Below, in pieces: positions 59,324 through 64,000 of a stretch of DNA of 64,000 nucleotides (positions within the stretch are counted from its first letter, which is position 1; each line of letters begins with the position of its first letter). The notes beneath the pieces are model-generated. The model was given only the letters and a program-made list of their open reading frames with translations. It searched no databases and was not told the DNA's origin. The stretch is taken from assembly GCA_021234155.1 (NCBI GenBank), contig JAJEKV010000030.1:12646718-12710717 (forward strand). The letters are read 5' to 3'. Origin of the DNA: Isoetes taiwanensis. Lineage: Eukaryota; Streptophyta; Lycopodiopsida; Isoetales; Isoetaceae. The position numbers and the translations under genes were made by a program.

Positions 59324-60944
59324 TGTGACGTTCCAGGGGAATATACGCTATAAATACGTATATTCCTGGACCCGTCACTATACAAGTCTATCTTCATAGC
59401 CTTGTATACCATAGATTGTGGCACTAGGGGGCATGACTAAGTTATTCATATAACTTAGCCAACCTTAGGTTAAGACCAATTTCCACGTGGCCTTAACCTA
59501 TTGGGCACCCGCCACACGGTCTTACCCTATTGGAGCCACGTGGCATAACATGTGAACCCTAACCTATAAAGGCCTAAACCCTAACCCTAGGCCTCTTTTC
59601 CGCCCCAAACCGGGAACCTTCTTCGCTCCAAACTCCGGTTTGAGAACCGTCCGCGTGGCATAGCCTAGCACAAAGAGCCCCGAGCGTGGCGCATCAACAG
59701 GAGTGGGAGCTACCTCGAACACTTCGAAGACCATGGAGACGCCAGGATTGGGAGGGAGTGCTTCAGGAGCAGGTATGTAGAGTAGTAGTAGTAGTTCATC
59801 TGGAATTAACATTCCAGATGAGTTAGTATCTTGTATCTAGGGTCGAGCCATCCTAGAACCCTCATGCATCATCTTGAACCCTAATCAAGGAACCCTAGCG
59901 TAAGTTAGATTTGTATGATTAGGTTAAGATGTTCTTATGATTATTCTCATGATGTGATGATTATGTGACGATGGTTGATCATGTTTGCTCCTCTTGTATT
60001 GGGAAGGGGGGTAGAGACCTAGAGCCATATGTAGTATGCTCCTAGATTAGATCCCTTAGTTCCTATTAGTTGCGGCCTGTGCATAGGAACCCACCGGGCT
60101 ATGGAGGCTATGATGTGACTCAGCACTACACGATGGGGCTAGAGGCAATCTTGGAGGGAGGATCCCTGCCGAGTGGGGCTACGGGGGATCCCATAGTGAG
60201 CTAGGCTTATGGTGGTCACTTGTGGGCCGAGAGCATGGGTCCGACACCTCCTAGGGTGATGGTGTCGCGCCTCTCAAGAGTTGCAAGTGTCGGCTTGGCT
60301 CTTGTTTTGGGGGTTCGGTCGGGTATGAATCGCGGTGTCGCCACCGATTCTCTAGCTGCCCGTGGAACCTCTAGACCCGGAAGGGGAGATGCAACCCTTC
60401 TGCCTCGACGGACGGACGAGGGAGATGCAACCGGAGTAGTCCCGATGGGTGATGCCATGGGATTGCGTGATCGGAAGGCTAGAGTCATGCCAGAGCCTGA
60501 TTGAGCCCATCCGCAAAGTATGCTACGGGGAGGGGCTGATGGAGTGGTCAACCCTAGCCATTATCTTATGCAGCCCCGCCATTGTTATGACTCGATGCGC
60601 TCTATCTTGAGGCCTAGCCAGCCGGGTCGTCCCTTATGAGTCCGAGCCATGGGTAGGAGCTCTTATGTTTTATGGTTTATGATTATCTTCTTTGCTCTTA
60701 TGGATATGTGATGGACTACCCTTCGAGGTAGTATGTTGTATTGTTATTGCTAGTTTCGACGTTGTTTATGCTTCACGTGATAGGAGCCCATAGGGAAGGG
60801 CGCAAGACACCTTTCAGTGTCCCCGCCCGCACTAGGATTCTCTCGAGAGCGGGTTAGACGGAGGGCCCATGCGGTCGATGGACCGGATGGGGATTTCCGC
60901 CGAGTGTACGGCCGGTACCAGATATTTTTAGGTGGAGTGTCACA
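59324..60944 (+). repeat. LTR of a second gypsy-like family
   Basis: 1621 bp, tgtgacgttccagggg to ggtggagtgtcaca, followed by a primer-binding site. It is distantly similar to the first LTR family (shared agagacct-gagcc, gtgatgcca-gggattg, gtagtc-c). It cuts the gypsy RT exactly at 59323, so it inserted there or marks a rearrangement edge. Confidence 0.8.
59563..59592 (+). promoter_or_regulatory. Probable LTR promoter: TATA box and telo-box
   Basis: cctataaaggcc is followed by aaaccctaaccctagg. A TATA box with adjacent AAACCCTA telo-box is a common plant pol II promoter arrangement. It lies ~240 bp into the LTR. Confidence 0.5.
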
Positions 60945-60945
60945 A

Positions 60946-60960
60946 TGGTATCGAGCAATG
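60946..60960 (+). promoter_or_regulatory. Primer-binding site of the second LTR family
   Basis: tggtatcgagcaatg one base after the LTR end; initiator-Met type with one base missing relative to TGGTATCAGAGC. Confidence 0.65.
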
Positions 60961-62770
60961 TTCTTGGTTGACCAAGAGCTAGCAATTGACCATATCCCCG
61001 AATAGGTAGTCTAACTGCCTAGCTAATGAATGGAATGAGAATTCCGGTCTTGAACCGCGAAAAGGTGGGATTTTTTTTTTTTCCATTAGTAGGGTCGTGA
61101 ATTAGATTAAGTATAGTCTAAGTGGTAGAAATAATATAGTCAAAAAGAAACCTTCTAATAAATTTGAGCTCAAGTTGTTCATGAACCGCACCTTTCAAGT
61201 GAAAAATTGAATGAGAAATCGCTCAAAATAAAGCTTGAAAGAAATGGCGTGAAATGACCACTACTTGGCCCCAAAAGGAATTAGGAAATTTTGAGAAATA
61301 GTTAAGTAATTAGGGAAAGTACCTTAACTAATAACCCATAGTTATAATAAAATTTACTCTTAAGAAAAAGTAGCTATTAAACCTATAGAAGCACCTCTAC
61401 TCCCTAGAAGTTCTAAATGGTAGCTTGAACTCTCCTTTACCCTTGTAAGGCTTAATTATAAGATAATCTCCGGCTGCCACAAGAGTGTCCACCAAACTTA
61501 ACAAATTAACGAGATCGATCCAAAGGAGCCGTGGAGATAGAGGCAAGATCGTCAAGAGGCCACCATCAAGGAAGCCAAGCGCGGGGAGGACCAAACAAGT
61601 AGCTAGGAAGGTTGGAAGCTCCAGCTTGCACCGAACGCTTGAAGCACTCATTGGGCGGCAACAAGCAAATTTTGAGGTTCGCGACTTAGGCCGACGACAT
61701 CTAACTTAGCCACTCAAGCTCTTCGTGATCTAATCGCTTTCACCTCGTGGGAGGAGCAACGACTTAGCACTTCAGTGAATAATCGCAAGGCTCCTGGGGA
61801 AATTGAGATCGGGCGCCTGCTTCTTGGCAGAGGAAGAGCAAGTAGCTTAAGAGCAACCTCGGCATGTGAGCAACCCCAAAGAAAAGGGAGAGCAGTGAAG
61901 AGCAAGTAGCAAGAGCAACTTCGACAAGAGGAGCAACCGCAACACCGTGAAGAATAGGGGAGCAAAGAAGCAAAAGAGGGAACAACCCTAAGAATATACG
62001 AAAGCAACCCCCAAGGTGAAAGAAGAAGGGGAGCGAAAGCAATCAATGCGGAAGAAAAGGAAGGAAGAGACGCAGCAAGGAGAGAACCACAACTAGACGA
62101 ATCGAGGAGGATGAGCCCAAGAAGAATGACCACAACAACAAGAGGAGGGAGCAAGAGGCTAAAGAAGAAGAGGAAGAGGAGGTCAAGAACGTACAGCCTA
62201 CGCCGCTAGAACCATATCCACGCAGTAAGGGGCAACATCAGAAGCTACTTAAAGTGAAGAAAGATATGGAGCACGAGAAGAAGAAGGCAAAGATGCGTGA
62301 TTTATCTCCGCCAATGGATCCGACAAGGTAGCCACCTGTGGTCTAAAAAGCAAGCCTCCACCACCCTCGACTCGATCTCCAAGAAGGTTCGCCATGGGCC
62401 AAATCCCCCAAAGACAAGAGAGAGCCGCCAAAGATATTCGACATTGCCAACAAATAAGCATCACCGATGATCCGTAAACTCTCTTCGAAAGTGCCTACAT
62501 CAAAGGTCTATTGAGGAGCTCAAGATGGGCTACTTACTCATCGAACCACATCAACGATGGCATGATCTCGGCCAGAAGCGCCAAAGCCGATGAGGCCAAA
62601 TTCTCGCACCCTTGATGGTCCGAGTCCCCGCAGAGGCAAAAGAGGTGGAGCTGGTACAACTTTTTGAAGAAGGCAACCTCTGCGCGATCCATACCAAGCA
62701 GGCCCAAAGACCTCCACCCGGCGAGGAGAATTCGCAAGGAGAAGCCGTGAAGAGCCCTAGTAACTATATA
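60961..62770 (+). other. Non-coding, purine-rich interior of the second LTR element (LARD-like)
   Basis: 61500-62760 is strongly A/G-rich, with gaagaagagg- and gcaa-rich runs. Plus frames are short and Lys/Arg/Glu-rich, and none shows a Gag zinc knuckle, protease or RT. A 3' LTR is not reached in the window. It fits a large retrotransposon derivative that depends on another element, or a heavily decayed gag. Confidence 0.45.
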
Positions 62771-63220
62771 AATATAAGTTTTTCCTGTACATTGTTTTAC
62801 TCATTAGAAGTAAATTTACTATAAATTAATTGCTTGTAGGATATAAAAATATTCTTGTATAAATTAATTGTAGTAGAATCCTTTGCATCTTACTTAAAAT
62901 GCTCTTAATTGGCTAAGTAGCATAGTCACTTGATTTAGGGCAAAATTGATCCAAATTTCGTACTAAAAGTTGCTAGAATGCTTAGAAATTGTCTAGAAAT
63001 GCAGTGTAGCACTTTAAATTTGTTAAAAATATCCAAAAATAGCTAGAATTGGCCACCCGGGTGAGACCGCACTAAACGCTGCCTCAGGTTCATGACGCAG
63101 AGGCCATTCGCGCGGATTCACCCGGTTTGCCCATATTTGCACTTTTAGATATCTTTTTGGTATGAAATAAGTTGCTAGTTAGGTTAGAATTGGCCCAAAT
63201 AGGCATTTTAAGATCTTATA
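62771..63220. other. AT-rich DNA, no gene
   Basis: Nothing supported apart from recurring ctagaa/ctagaatt-type words near 62960-63050. Confidence 0.5.
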
Positions 63221-63224
63221 GTTC

Positions 63225-63358
63225 CTGAAATTGTTAAATCTTGGCAAGAATCAAGGTAATCGGGTGAGAGCGCGCCAAATGGGTGTGCGTTCTGAAATTG
63301 TTAAATCTTGGCAAGAATCAAGGTAATCGGGTGAGAGCGCGCCAAATGGGTGTGCGTT
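63225..63358 (+). repeat. 67-bp tandem duplication
   Basis: ctgaaattgttaaatcttgg through ccaaatgggtgtgcgtt is repeated exactly at 63292. The sequence cgggtgagaccgc/gagagcgcgcc-aaa also appears in diverged form near 63060, so the duplicated piece is part of a wider repeat. Confidence 0.9.
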
Positions 63359-63534
63359 CTCAACGCAGAGCTCATTGGCGCAGTCTCACCCGGGTCATAT
63401 GATTGGAAGCCAAAATTTAGCAAAATTACATTGCAAAAAGGTCTTAGTACATATGCTAGCTAGTCTTCTACCTTGCACTCTAATGTCTTATAGTACCCCA
63501 TTCTAGCTTTCCAATCCATTTGAACCTCATCTTA

Positions 63535-63612
63535 AAAGAATTCCCACAGTAGCGGGAATCGAACCTCCCACCCACAAGGTTGAACCCCCCCGTGCCAACC
63601 ACTGAGGGCGGG
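63535..63612 (-). repeat. tRNA-derived sequence (SINE head or decayed tRNA)
   Basis: The minus strand shows cctcagtggttggcac (A-box-like) and gggaggttcgattccc (perfect B box in a foldable T-arm). The acceptor ends do not pair, so it is not a working tRNA. It probably heads a SINE. Confidence 0.6.
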
Positions 63613-64000
63613 CATCGTTTGTGTTTGAATTATAATTCTTAATTAAATTTAAGCTTTAATAATGTTAGATAATATTAATGGCCAAGCCCTAGACTTAGAA
63701 TTAAGATCCTTAAACTAGATAGAGACAACATCTGCACTCATCATAGCTTAGTTGTCGCTCTTATCTTGCTAAGTGTCTTCTTGTATACATATAGATAGTA
63801 TAATTAAACATTTTTCTTAGGAAACACAGCTAGTTGCCAGGGCCTTAGAAATTGTTGTCACACGTTGGTATACACCAACACACGTTATAGGTGCACTATC
63901 ATCAAGTGTCTTCAGCCATGCCTTTGTATCATAGATAATTATCTAGGAATTCATTCTCTCTAAGTAATTTAGTCTAGCACACCAAGTATACCCAAAGTGA
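63613..64000. other. No feature seen
   Basis: AT-rich DNA up to the window edge. Confidence 0.5.

Noticed and set aside
59560-59592. Interstitial telomere repeat
   Set aside because: Only two CCCTAA-like units next to a TATA box; better read as a telo-box in an LTR promoter.
63535-63612. Functional tRNA gene
   Set aside because: T-arm and boxes are present but acceptor ends do not pair and no clear anticodon arm; a SINE head is more likely.

Overview
The window reads as nuclear DNA of a land plant with a large, repeat-rich genome. Supporting evidence: an intact four-exon GH3 (auxin-amido synthetase) gene, Ty3/gypsy elements with chromodomain integrase and initiator-Met primer sites, a Ty1/copia RNase H, a CACTA transposon, an L1-like LINE with a plant-type zf-RVT tail, a Helitron relic and tRNA-derived repeats. 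A reverse transcriptase of Penelope/telomerase-like type, with introns and no visible GIY-YIG nuclease, would fit a fern, lycophyte or bryophyte better than an angiosperm. That last step is inference and the species is not identified.

Layout. 1-8.3 kb: old repeats (Helitron relic, a 420-bp repeat family, AC and ATT microsatellites, a short LINE 3' end) and the first array of a ~450-bp tRNA-like repeat. 8.3-11 kb: ordinary intergenic DNA with exon-like scraps. 11-14.75 kb: two more blocks of the 450-bp repeat, head to head. 14.8-30.8 kb: the most interesting object, a Penelope-like element with two nearly identical 2.48-kb terminal direct repeats. They flank a multi-exon gene encoding an acidic/Cys-containing protein joined to a reverse transcriptase. 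The downstream repeat is split by a 6.8-kb pyrimidine-rich insertion with rolling-circle-like ends. 30.8-31.9 kb: LINE ORF2 tail. 31.9-37.9 kb: decayed sequence with a second LINE relic and a possible small unknown gene. 37.9-40.6 kb: GH3, minus strand. 40.6-44 kb: its upstream region and featureless DNA. 44-64 kb: a nest of LTR retrotransposons. It holds a gypsy element whose RT is fused to a copia RNase H, a complete-ended CACTA element with GAT target duplication inside the copia part, a second gypsy integrase in the opposite direction, a rearranged patch (56.1-59.3 kb) built from copies of two nearby segments, a MITE with its own empty site in the window, and a second LTR family with a non-coding interior.

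The genes do not form a pathway. GH3 is the only clearly functional host gene; it would conjugate auxin to amino acids. Everything else is transposon content, and its value is structural: nested insertions, several with empty-site or target-duplication evidence inside this same window, let much of the order of events be read.
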